This document shows positions 48,430-58,560 of a DNA stretch of 64,000 nucleotides, piece after piece. The DNA lies in assembly GCA_050084515.1 (NCBI GenBank), contig CM114271.1:60636001-60700000 (forward strand). The letters are read 5' to 3'. The stretch comes from Blasia pusilla. Taxonomy: Eukaryota > Marchantiophyta > Marchantiopsida > Blasiales. The position numbers and the translations under genes were made by a program. The notes under the pieces were generated by a model. It did no database searches. It saw only the letters and a list, made by a program, of their open reading frames with translations, and was not told where the DNA came from. Position 1 is the stretch's first letter. Every line of letters begins with the position of its first letter.

Positions 48430-49270
48430 GTACCCTTGGATGGCGGACGTAGACAACAAGTCCAGAAATCAGAGGCGTAACTGCACCACATGGTGAATCG
48501 CGCCTCGCAAGATCATCAATCTCAACGTGCAGGTACTGTTGCATGCGCACTCATGCTTGCTAAACAAGAGCTAAGCCAGTGTTGATCCCTCCAAAGAGAT
48601 CCAATACGCGAATACCCTCACCTAGGATGCACCACACAATCGGGGTGGTGTCCAAAGAGGTCATAGTAGCACTCCTGGCTACCTCGGGTTCCTCTGACCC
48701 ATCCCGCTCTAGTACAAATGCCTCATTCCATGCCGTATGCACTGCACATGCTCATCAACTAAACATCGGAGCTACTCACTAGAGCCCCACAGCGGCACAT
48801 CTCCTCCATGGAATGATGCGGCTACCATAACACTCCTCTCCCTATAAGTCTTAGGCGCGGGGATGTCCTCTCCATGGACATGCTCCTCAATCAAGTCACA
48901 AGGCCACGCGACTTGGCGCCGAACGCTTTAATGCTCGTCGCCATCTATCATGGCCGATGCTTGATCACTCCACCCATGAATAGTACGGGTAATGAGCTAA
49001 GTCGCCCATCATTTGACTGCCATCCTAGTATGTAGGACAGTGACTCCTCCCAATAATCTAGGGAAAACCCCATCGGGGACAACATTGCTCCACCAACCAA
49101 GACGTTGTAAGACTCGGCATCGGTCACTATCGTCTTGGCTCGCCGAATGGGAAGGAGAGGGAAAAAATCCGGTGGTGGGATGAGACAGAGTACAATCGAC
49201 ATCCACACATCGAGAGTGGCAGCCTTTCATTCGAAGCACATGAATCATTTTGCATATCTTTTGCAATGCT
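48430..49270 (-). pseudogene. Retroelement-type coding sequence with cytosine-5 DNA methyltransferase motif I
   Basis: Read leftward on the - strand. About 49208-48990 encodes PPPDFFPLLPIRRAKTIVTDA, then YNVLVGGAMLSPMGFSLDYW and GWQSNDGRLSSLPVLF. I know this type of text from the polyproteins of certain algal and plant retroelements. A spacer (about 48910-48745, with VHGEDIPAPKTYRERSVMVA) follows, then a frame at 48742-48560 ending GEGIRVLDLFGGINTGLALV. DLFGGINTG is the SAM-binding motif I of C5 DNA methyltransferases (class pattern xLFxGIGTG). After two stops (TAG near 48560, TGA near 48551) the same frame continues VRMQQYLHVEIDDLARR, matching the region after motif I, where the acidic residue contacts SAM. 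The PCQ and ENV catalytic motifs are absent because the copy ends near 48430. It is a GC-richer island than its flanks. A non-retroelement DNMT3/DRM pseudogene is the alternative. Confidence 0.6.
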
Positions 49271-52200
49271 CATTACCTCTGAACAGATGCACCTGGAAGT
49301 AACCTCATTCCGGACCTACTTCAGTTGTTTGTAATTATTCCTAGTCACTACACCCGCGTCAAAGAGAGACCAATGAATTGTTGAGGACCCTCAGTCAAAG
49401 TTCAGAGCCCAATCCAAAAATAATTATTACCACAAAATTTGGTGTCCCATGGCAAAAGTAACGTCAACCCGTTAGAGAACACTCCAAAAACTAATATAAT
49501 TAATTTGTACATATGTAGAAACGAGGAGAAACAAATGTACCTCTTTCCATCATCCATTATTCTCTTGATATCATTTTCAATATTATTTAATTCTTGAACG
49601 AATGTAATTCAATCCTTGAATTACATTCGTTCAAGATTAGGCCTTTAGATAGCCACTATTCCCCATGCATCTTTAAAATGTGGATTCTTGGATGAGTTTG
49701 TCACATCATTTACACTAGAGTAGAGAGTACCTATATGGTGTACTAGGAGAGGACCGTGGTGACACTTGTAGGCCAAGGATGATCTACTACATAGGTGGAG
49801 AACGTGAATGAGCATTGTACTCTTAATTTAGGGCGTATTTGGGGTTATTTAGAGGAACTTGGTGTACATAGTAAGTTTGCTATTTTGGTCACGATGCAGT
49901 ATTGATTGTGGAAGGTTTTCTTTGAGGGTTAAGGATGGAGAGGTGATCAAGATGCATAGATCATCAAGGAGAGAGCATGGGAGTGAGAGAGGGAGAGGGT
50001 AAACCTTAAAGAGAGACATTGGAGAGGTCACTGTCTCTTTGTTGAACCTCCTTCCATGAGGCAGAGGAAGTATATATGGTCCTCCTTCCCTTGCGATAAA
50101 TCTTAGCCTCTAACTATGAGAGTGGGTTTGGTTTGACATGAGAGAGAGCTATGGAATGTGTGAGGTAGGATTTTTGAGGTAAAAAGAAAGAATGAAACCT
50201 CCATTAGAAAAAGTAGTTACAATGGAGGAGACTTTTTTTACGTTGGGGATTGTGTTGTCTACATAGTCTCTCTTCAAAGTGCTCTTCGGGCTCTTAACTT
50301 GTTGTTTTTTTATAGTTCTTGTAGGAAAATTTTGAGGTAGAAGTAATATGCCTTTGAAGGGTTCAAATGGTTTTGGAAATCAATGTACATTAAAGACCAG
50401 GTCCTCCATGTAGTGGCCCATGGGAGAGTATGTGAATACATGGGATTTCTATTTTCTATGTTTACATGTATAACTTTTTGTGGAAAGAAGATATGTGGAA
50501 GCACTATGATAGTTGTAGCCACTCATAAACTAGAACTTGAATGTTGCAAAAAAGTTGTTGGGGTTAAGAGAAATTGAAGCAAATAACACAACTCCAAAAA
50601 TAGAACGATCGGTCAAACCATAGCCAACCTTATGTAGGTGATGGATTCTTACCATAAAAATTGATTTGGAGGCAAGGAGGCATGCCATATGGATTGATAG
50701 GGTTGTGGGAGGTAGTAGCGTGAGAGTAATGAAAGTTTATGGTGAGTTTGAATTTTTGAGGGTTGTAGGCCTCATACATGGAGTTCCTTTGATTTTTCAC
50801 CATTTTTTTATCATTACTTTAATTTTTGATGGTTCATACTTTGGCCATAAATTATTCATCACCACTTGATGGCCAATGTGCCACCTAATGTGACATAGGT
50901 CTAACTTGTACTCGGATGATTTAATGAAGTATATGTAGTATTGGAGTTAGTGGACATCCTTTATTTTTGGGCATTGACTTGGTCTTTGCCATAGCGCTTA
51001 ACTATGTGAGGAAATTTTCAATGATGGAAATAAGCAATGAATATGTGCAAGTCACAATTTTTGCTCATGGATGCAAAAATTCTAGTTCTAGTTGATTATG
51101 ACCATGCAATGATGCCCACAACTGCAGCATGCCAACAAATTGCAATTCCATGTTGCTTGTGGTCGCATCATAATATTGAAGATCACAAAGCCGAACCTAC
51201 ACAATGAAGTTGGAATTTATGAAGAGGGGAGGGATGTCATTTATTTTCGCAACACATTATCTAATGTTGTGTTGGGATTTTAGCAGCCACCTTATGCCAC
51301 TCGTGCTTACATTGCATGGATAAGGAGAGATCCATGTAAGTGCTACCAAAGATTTTGTATTACAACTTGTTAGTTGCCAGAAAGTGGAGATGGTCCCTTT
51401 CTTTCATGTTATCCATGATTATCCCAAACATGCACTTGTTATCAAGGATTTTTCTAGAGATGTTAGGATGTATTAAGAGATGTTGATGTATGGATTGGGA
51501 TGGAATATTCCCATATGGGATGCTATGATATAAGTCGACATAAATTTTCATAGAGTCTTTTCTCAAGGTGTTGTCTAAAGTCATGGTACACATGTATCAC
51601 ATCATATGAGGGTTTTGATTGAGGGTGCTTTTTGATTTGCGTTGAGTTGACTTAGTGACAACAAGAGTTGATCGTGTGTGAGGGGCATGAGAGTCACCCA
51701 ACGTCCTTTAAGGGATTTAATGGGAGAGCCACTGATAGTAGTGGCAAAGGTTTTACACGTAGGGGTGTGAGATATCAAGGGATTTTGCATGAGGGATTTC
51801 TTTGACCTATCACTATGATGAAATTGGATGGGGGAGAGACTTTAGACCGATTGTGAATGTGGGAGTTACCTATCCTCCAACCAAAGGTATTGAACGTTTC
51901 TACATTGTGAATTTATGATCGTGGGATAAAAAAAAATCATTTGGTGCGGAGATGGTCATATGGATTTTCAAGTGCAATGAACACCATCAAGTTATATGAC
52001 TTTATTGGAGATTTTGAGACTTGGTGTGACTCAGAATGGATATGGAACCCCTCGCGGGTTAAACCATTTTCTAGTTTGGAGAGAGATGCACCATGATCTT
52101 GAGGGTCCACATATAGATTTTTTCCATGAGTTCTTAGGCATATGCATATATGATGTAGAGATCAAGGCATTGAGTCGCTATTATAATCCCCATCATGTGC

Positions 52201-53797
52201 AATTAGGTGGGAGGGTGGTAGAGGACATGCCATGACCATACAAATTATGTCGTAGAGTATAGTGTGCTAGTAGAGGCCATACCTTATGTAGGGCCGTAGT
52301 GCCTAGGTAGGGATGCGGTTTCATACATAGGGTTGGGGGTTACTCCGTTGAGGGTGACTTTTCCAATAGGGCCCGCCCTTAGGTTGGAGGGTATAGTGTG
52401 GAGTGTACTCAAAGAACAGTTAGTTCTTTGAGTTGAGCCTGTTGCGTTGAGAGTTAGCCTTGGTAGTGAGTAGAGCTCTTGGCTATGGTGGTTCCCGCAA
52501 GCTTTGACTTGGATTCTCCCGTCGTGGAGTGGGTTTGGCTCAATTGTATGTGTTTATGACAGTAGGTCTTTCACGGATTTTAGTTGTGGTACACTTGTGT
52601 TTGTGTATGCTCTCGTCTATGTTATGTATGTATGTGAGTATGGTATGTCAACGATGTATGTTGTATGATGATGTGAATTCGCAGGACAGACAAGGAGTTA
52701 GAAAGAGAGGCCACTTTTAGAGATATCATTGGAATATGTGGAGATAATAGGAGGTGCTAGGAGGGGAGGTCCAATGGAGTCCATCTTGGAAGTTGTAGAA
52801 ACCACATGAACTAGAGGCACTAGAGGTTCGCGATATTGGACAATTCTTTAATGAGTTATGGAGGGACTATGAGAAATTAGAAGTGAAGAAGTTGTGAAAT
52901 ATCCACGACATCCAATAGAGCATAAAAAGGACTCTTTGTGAGGTATTTATTCGCTTACTATGCTTGATAAGTGTCATATAGGGAGTGTTAGGGGGGAAGA
53001 CGATCTAGGCATAGATTATGACATGTGGGAGAGGGTGAGACTTCCAACCTTATCTTTGGACACTTGAGGAGGATTTTTCTATGGTTGATCACATAGAATG
53101 TAACTCGGTGGAGGAGAGCGTGGAAGCCTTCATTTAGGTAAGAGAGGGATCAAAAGGGCTGATTAGGCCAAATGCATATCAACATGTACCCCATGAGAAG
53201 GTTGTGGCACATAGAGTGCAAAGAGGCTATAGAGAGCGAGTGTAATTGAGACCCATATATATCATAACATGGGTGTCAACAACAACCAAGGTTTACATCT
53301 TGGTTGTGTGGAGGATCACATTGATAGAGAGATTTTATGTGAGTGGGGGATCCCTTAGGCATGATGTTACTCAACCAAGGTTGTTCCATTGGGACCATTT
53401 CCAATGTTATGGTCATACTCGATAATGATGATAGTAATTATGGAGTGATAAGACTATGTTTGTTGATTTGTGATTCTGTATTGGAGACCTTTTTGATATA
53501 TGTGTGTGTTGTGCAGACTCCATAATTGAGTATGGTATCTTGTAGGAATAAGATGGATAGATGGTGACAACTATGTATATTGTGTATCAATGTCTAAGCA
53601 TGTGACACGTCTACAACAAAATGTAAATTTTCCATTCTTGCTACTACATCGATTATGAAACCTTGAGTACGTGCAACTTGACACACCAAATACATATTAC
53701 ATGTAGGATAGGATTATCTAATTTAAATTACCTCCCATAATTAGTTCTCAAAGTTCTCAAGTACCATCTTAAATTAATTTCAAATGATCCTATTGGT
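49271..53797. other. Spacer, no gene seen
   Basis: About 4.5 kb of moderately AT-rich DNA. Frames up to about 80 codons exist (for example 51996-52235, +) but carry no motif I recognise. A perfect inverted repeat lies at 49592-49636. Confidence 0.5.
49592..49636. repeat. Perfect inverted repeat, 21-bp arms
   Basis: Arms 49592-49612 and 49616-49636 are fully complementary around a 3-base spacer (TCC). Confidence 0.93.
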
Positions 53798-53935
53798 TGT
53801 CGTATGCATACATATCGCTACACAACATACATCGCTGGTCACATCTACACCACACAACACCGATCTTCCCCACACACGGGTCGATCCACACATGTACAAA
53901 AATCAACTCATACATATACATGGAGATCACTCAAC
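53798..53935. repeat. 138-bp direct repeat flanking the LTR, left copy
   Basis: It starts TGTCGTATGCATACATATCG and ends ATCACTCAAC. It is nearly identical to 54421-54558 and abuts the LTR at 53936 directly. Confidence 0.9.
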
Positions 53936-54418
53936 TGGAAACAATAAAGAGTAGTAAAAACGGCACACCCGGCCTAAAACTCCACTCCTCAATCTACATC
54001 GGCATATCGAGCCTCGCCCACGTTGTGCTATCAAGGAACCGGACGCTAGCACCCTAGTCCTAGCTCACACACATACAAGGAGGTGCTCCAACGGCCCAAC
54101 ATGAGAAAAAGATGGCTTAGGAAAGCCATCTTCCTCTCTTATATAGGTTGGGAAGAGCCAAAAGGCTCTTCTCCTAAAAATAGCACTTCCCTTGATAACC
54201 TGCGCGCATAGGTTACCAGGGGCAGGTGACCTGGTCAACAAGTCACCCGGCTGTGAAAGACCTCTACATGAAAGTCGTCAGAAACGACGTTCCCGACACA
54301 ATGGACCTATCCTCAACCTCATCCGACACTGTGGGACAAAGTTACAATCAAGATAGTCCGCTGGCTCCTACGCCCTATCCACGATAGATCTTGGCCTATC
54401 GACTACTCAGATGTGACA
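53936..54418 (-). repeat. LTR of the PHD-type gypsy family (483 bp)
   Basis: It runs from TGGAAACAATAAAG to GATGTGACA on the + strand and is the counterpart of 3408-3888. It lies at the 3' side of the - strand element at 54559-58560. It keeps the stem-loop array (54110-54250) and the - strand TATA-like box near 54140-54147. Confidence 0.82.
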
Positions 54419-54420
54419 GC

Positions 54421-54558
54421 TGTCATGCGCATACATATCGCTACATAACATACATCGCTGGTCACATCTACACCACACAACACCAATCTTCCCCACACAC
54501 GGGTCGATCCACACATGTACAAAAATCAACTCATACATATACATGGAGATCACTCAAC
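54421..54558. repeat. 138-bp direct repeat flanking the LTR, right copy
   Basis: Second copy of 53798-53935, separated from the LTR by two bases. Its right edge touches a - strand purine run (GGGGGG at about 54561-54566) that would serve as a polypurine tract, so it may itself be the start of the 3' LTR. Confidence 0.9.
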
Positions 54559-54634
54559 CGCCCCCCTAGCTGGCAGTTGGATCCCTCCAGCTCCAGATAG
54601 AAAATATCACATCTCTCTGACATGACCTACTACC

Positions 54635-54958
54635 CTATACACAACTCGGACATATCCATCGTCCCGTGGGAACCACATCAAGAGGGGGGGTCAGACATGA
54701 CATATGCCACCCTCGAGAACAACCATCACATACCAACATGGTGGCTGCACCCCTCGCAGATCCGCACAACATACACCTCAAGCCTGTAGGTACCACTGCC
54801 AAGCTTGGATCCACCGTCCCATCTACGTTTGGAAGATGACATGACGCACAATTGCGCACATGATCCTTCCAAACCATACCATCTCGTCCCTCCAACATGA
54901 GGACTCCGGTCGGTAATACCTCGCGCACACGAGGATAGTGCGCCTGCATGTTTGACAT
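54635..54958 (-). pseudogene. C-terminal PHD finger of the gypsy polyprotein
   Basis: A 107-codon open frame. Its first part continues the integrase tail (EVLPTGVLMLEGRDGMVW, NCASCHLP). From residue 62 it holds a complete C4HC3 PHD finger: CMLC, 11 residues, CDGC, 4 residues, His, 2 residues, Cys, 14 residues, CPSC, one residue before the stop. PHD fingers generally read histone H3 tails, so here it could guide integration in the way chromodomains do in chromoviruses; that is inference. A host PHD gene pseudo-copy is ruled out by the upstream integrase text and the homologous arrangement at 5.7-6.6 kb. Confidence 0.85.
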
Positions 54959-55870
54959 CTAGCGTCGTGGTGCCGCCTCTTTGTAAATACACGTAATCTC
55001 CAGGATGAAACCTCCTAATCCCTGGGGACGATAACCTCCTCCATGAATGGTCGCACCTCAATGTATCTCTATCTTTGGGAAATAGCTAAGTTCTCAAAGG
55101 CCATAGGCATAACTCTCTGAAAAACTCGCCCTCTCGAGAACATGCTTGCTTGCACCCACACATCTGGATCATCAAGATCTAACACCTCCGCCATGTCATG
55201 TCGAATCGCTGCAGGTAAATCTGGCTCTCTCCCAAAGAGCAAAAAGTACGGTGAAAATGACGCCAAGGATGCCTGCCGACTAAGCGATAACCCATAGCCA
55301 ACCATGGCAAATCAGAGGTCCCACTCCCTCAATCGCCCCCGCTGCAAGCCATACTTGCGCAATCCTCTCTTCACCGTGTGTACCACTCTCTCCGCCAATC
55401 CATCCGCCTCGGGATGATCCTCGACGTGGTGCGGTGATCTATCGGCTTTGATCATAGAAGGCTGAAACTCTCCTGAACTCGGTACTGGTCGGGTCAACAC
55501 CTCGCCGGTGCACCAAAGTGACAAAGCACATGATCTAGAAACGCATAAGTTGTTCCTCGCCGCTTTGTCCGGTAGTGCCACCAACTCTATCCACTTGGAG
55601 AAATGCTCCACCATGACCAACACGTACCTATGATGACGTCGCCACATGGCAAAGGTCCCGCAAAGTCTAAACTCCACCGATAACCTAAACCCATAATCGG
55701 CAAAGGATATAATCTGGAGTGGGAGCATTGAAGGATGCTCGACTCTGTCACATACCATACATCTCGCCACAAATCTGGCTTTGTACCCAAAGATGCATGC
55801 CGCGCCACCAATATCGAACCTGGAGTGTAAAGCACGCTTTACTCCGAAATGTCCCAACTCCTCATGGGCA
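54959..55870 (-). pseudogene. Ty3/gypsy integrase
   Basis: From right to left: the zinc-binding HHCC region (MGHFGVKRALHSRFD, then ARCMVCDRVEH), the catalytic core with SLDFAGPLPCG in one frame and RYVLVMVEHFSKWIELVALP in another, the Glu-bearing segment PEADGLAERVVHTVKRGLRK, then FSPYFLLFGREPDLP, DLDDPDVWVQ, FQRVMPMAFENLAISQRD and IRRFHPGDYVYLQRG. The frame changes at about five points. Related text at 5.7-6.3 kb confirms the family. Confidence 0.85.
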
Positions 55871-56089
55871 TGTCGACTACACGTGCTCGCTGGGAAGGAT
55901 GAGGTACCACTCGTATCCTACCATCTCCCCATACCCCAAAATGTGAGTCCCCTCCCACCGAACCTCTTGGCTCTCTCAGAGGATCCGATCCCGCTCCCTA
56001 GCAACTCGCAATGACGCGAGTGCAAGAAGTCCACAACCTCCACGTCGTCATGGATATCACGACCACTGTCGCCTCCTCACTAACCTCCG

Positions 56090-57490
56090 GATCCAAAGAC
56101 TCATCATCCAACCCCACCACCGGAGTCATCACCGTGGGTGACCGCCATAGTCAACCAACAAAGATAGGCAGATGCATGCCAACCGGGCACCATCTCCTCA
56201 TCACTCTCTCCGTGCCATCGAGCTCCCGTGACGTCTCTTTGACTCGGACATGGGTTACGACTCAACCCATCCGCATCTTGGTTCAGCCGACCTGGCCTAT
56301 GAACCACCTCAAACTCATACTCCTATAGTAATAGAGCCCACTTGGCAAGCTTTCCGTAAGCTTGTCGGACTCCATCAACCACTTCAACGGTGATGATCGT
56401 GATAAGTGTGAAAGGGTTGCCAAATAAATAGCACCTAAAATGTGCCACGGCCCACACTACTGACCAAGCACTCTCCCTCGTAGGAGGGATTACTCTGCAA
56501 TGTTGTTCGATCGACTTGCGTAAGCCACAACGAACTCCCTCTCCTCGTCATCCCGATGAGTAAGCCGCTCCTAGACCCAACATGCTCCAACGTATGTAAT
56601 CGAATGGGCGACCCTAACCGGTCTCTCAGTAAAATGGGTGAGGGCGTGAACTGTCCCTGAGCTCTGAAATGCTCGCTCGATCATCTCCCCACAACCACAC
56701 TGATCAAGTCTCGTCAACAAGGTCAAAGACTTTGCGATCGCACTAAAACCCTTGACATACCTGTCGATAGAAGTTCGGAGTCAAGAAATGCTCGGACTCG
56801 ACTCACATCTCAGAGGGGGCGTGGAATCTGCGCAATAGCCTCTACCTTAAATCTGGCTGAACGCCTAACCCACTCGGGTATATGGTGTGTCCCAAGTACT
56901 TAATCTGCTCTGAAAGAATGCACTTGCTGGATGTAACTTCAGTCCATGTAATCGCAATCGCCGAAACACCTCCTCCAAGTGTCGCTCATGCTCCTCAACC
57001 GTGGAATCAAGATAAGAATATCATCTATGTAACATCGCACAAAATCCAAGCCACCAGAATCCTATCCATCACTCTCTGAAACTCCAGTAGCGTTCTTCAA
57101 CCCAAATGGTAAGAACATCGATACAAGCAATCTCTCCCGAACCGATCTATCCCCACGAATGTCTTCTCCTGTCCTCCAACTGATAGGAAGCGATGATAAA
57201 GACGGAGATCTAAAAAGAAGATCTTTGCATGCCCTACCGCATCAAAGATCTCCTCGAGTAGGCATGGCATACCGATCGACCGACCTCGTCAGCCGGTTGA
57301 TAGACGGTAATCTCCACACATCCGCCTATCCGTCCAATTGCCATACATATCCTTCTTTGCGGGCATGATCGTGGCGGATGCATACTCCCCATGTGACAAC
57401 TCCACAAGTCGACTCTGCCTGAATCAAGGCTCGATCCATATCGAATACCAGTAGGGTCGACACGAAAGATTGGCGTATCACTAGCCAACT
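56090..57490 (-). pseudogene. Ty3/gypsy reverse transcriptase and RNase H
   Basis: RT signals from right to left: MPAKKDMYGNWTDRRMCGDY (about 57370-57310), FQRVMDRILV (near 57070), the catalytic YIDD box (about 57019-57033), TVEEHERHLEEVFRRLRLHG (about 57000-56940), YLGH (near 56880) and VKGFSAIAKSLTLLTR (about 56760-56710). RNase H: VVAYASRS (near 56530), SVVWAVAHFRCYLFGNPFTL (about 56475-56410), then VVHRPGRLNQDADGLSRNP (about 56310-56250). Many stops and frame shifts. The order and text are gypsy-type beyond doubt. Confidence 0.85.
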
Positions 57491-57567
57491 CAATCCGTAT
57501 CCGGGACCCTTGGCGTACCCAAGTCTCTCATCTTGAAGGCAAAAAAACCGACATGCCCTCTCGAAAC

Positions 57568-58560
57568 CTATGAACGTCTTGGGCGAATCCTCACCATGAC
57601 CTCCTGTTGGGTGATAAATTGTGTGGTACTCGCTCCACCCAAGGATATTTGTATCCTGAATGGAAAATGCTCCACATCGGTCCTCATCAAGCCCAACCCA
57701 GTAAATGCCGCTTTCCCCAAAATCAAGGGTTGCGCTCCAGAATCTAAAAAGACACGTTGTGGAGAAAACAATCTATCTCTAGGACTCACAAACTGGAAGA
57801 TCTATCCATTGTTATCCAGCAAAATAACACATGGAGCAACCATGGTACACCTTATCGCGGGTCTAGTGAGCATCTCCGCCATCTTAGCAGCCGCAATGTA
57901 CCATGAATCTGAAGTGGACGGCTCGAGCATCGGATGTAAGGGCAGGTCTATCACCTCCTCGGAAATCATCTCTGATCATGATACAGGAACACCATCTCCA
58001 CGCTCACCTAGCGTCGCGGCCAGACGAAAAACCTCGGTAGACGTACCTCCCAACGTCATAACATCGGAAGCAAAAAACAAAGGAGCACAGTACACCATCA
58101 TGGCCGCCCCCAACATCATACTCGACATATGCTCCTCTTGAGCATAAAAAATAAGAGTTGTCACACTCGCTTCTCCCAGCGCCCTTCATGCTTGCACACC
58201 AACACCATCAACTCTCTTGGAACTCTGATTAGGACCCATCGATGGGGTCCTCATCGCCTCAGACAACATGAAAGAGTGAGGAAGCCTGGTCTATTTCATG
58301 GCTTCCCCTCTCTGTGGATCCAACTCTATTGCGGCTCCACGTGTAACAACATCGGTTGCCTCCAACTGGACAATCGCGCACATCTAGCCAAGATCCTCCA
58401 TATCTCCGGTTGCTCCATAAGACGTCGATGCCACGGCTCTGGCACTGGGTAACCTCAATGCCATAGTGGAAATTTGATGTTGTAGCTGTTGTATCTGAGC
58501 ATCCATCCCAATCTCACGCCCGACGTCTCCCTCGAAAGTTTGGTTAAGTACAATCAAAAT
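57568..58560 (-). pseudogene. Ty3/gypsy gag end, linker and protease
   Basis: The gag end and linker (about 58500-58170) include DAQIQQLQHQISTMALRL and MRTPSMGPNQSSKRVDGVGV, alignable with 1720-1560. The linker with VFRLAATLGERGDGVP and LLDNNGQIFQFVSPRD leads into VFLDSGAQPLILGK, an intact aspartic-protease active site (about 57757-57716), ending near 57600. One stop (about 57976) separates two long frames. Gag proper is truncated at about 58560. Confidence 0.78.

Larger units (their letters stand above)
54559..58560 (-). mobile_element. Ty3/gypsy retrotransposon with C-terminal PHD finger
   Basis: Right to left: end of gag (about 58560-58170), protease (about 57790-57600), RT (about 57420-56700), RNase H (about 56560-56250), integrase (about 55870-55060) and PHD finger (54775-54635), then a purine tract and LTR sequence. 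This is gypsy order (RT before integrase). GC-rich and CpG-containing compared with its surroundings. Stops and frameshifts are frequent, but the PHD and protease frames are well preserved. The 5' LTR and most of gag are missing past 58560. Confidence 0.88.

Noticed and set aside
51996-52235. 79-codon + strand frame with some sequence complexity
   Set aside because: No motif, and neighbouring sequence gives no extension or exon partners.
54635-54958. Host PHD-finger gene on the - strand
   Set aside because: The frame is continuous with integrase C-terminal text and the same order recurs at 5.7-6.6 kb, so it belongs to the retroelement.
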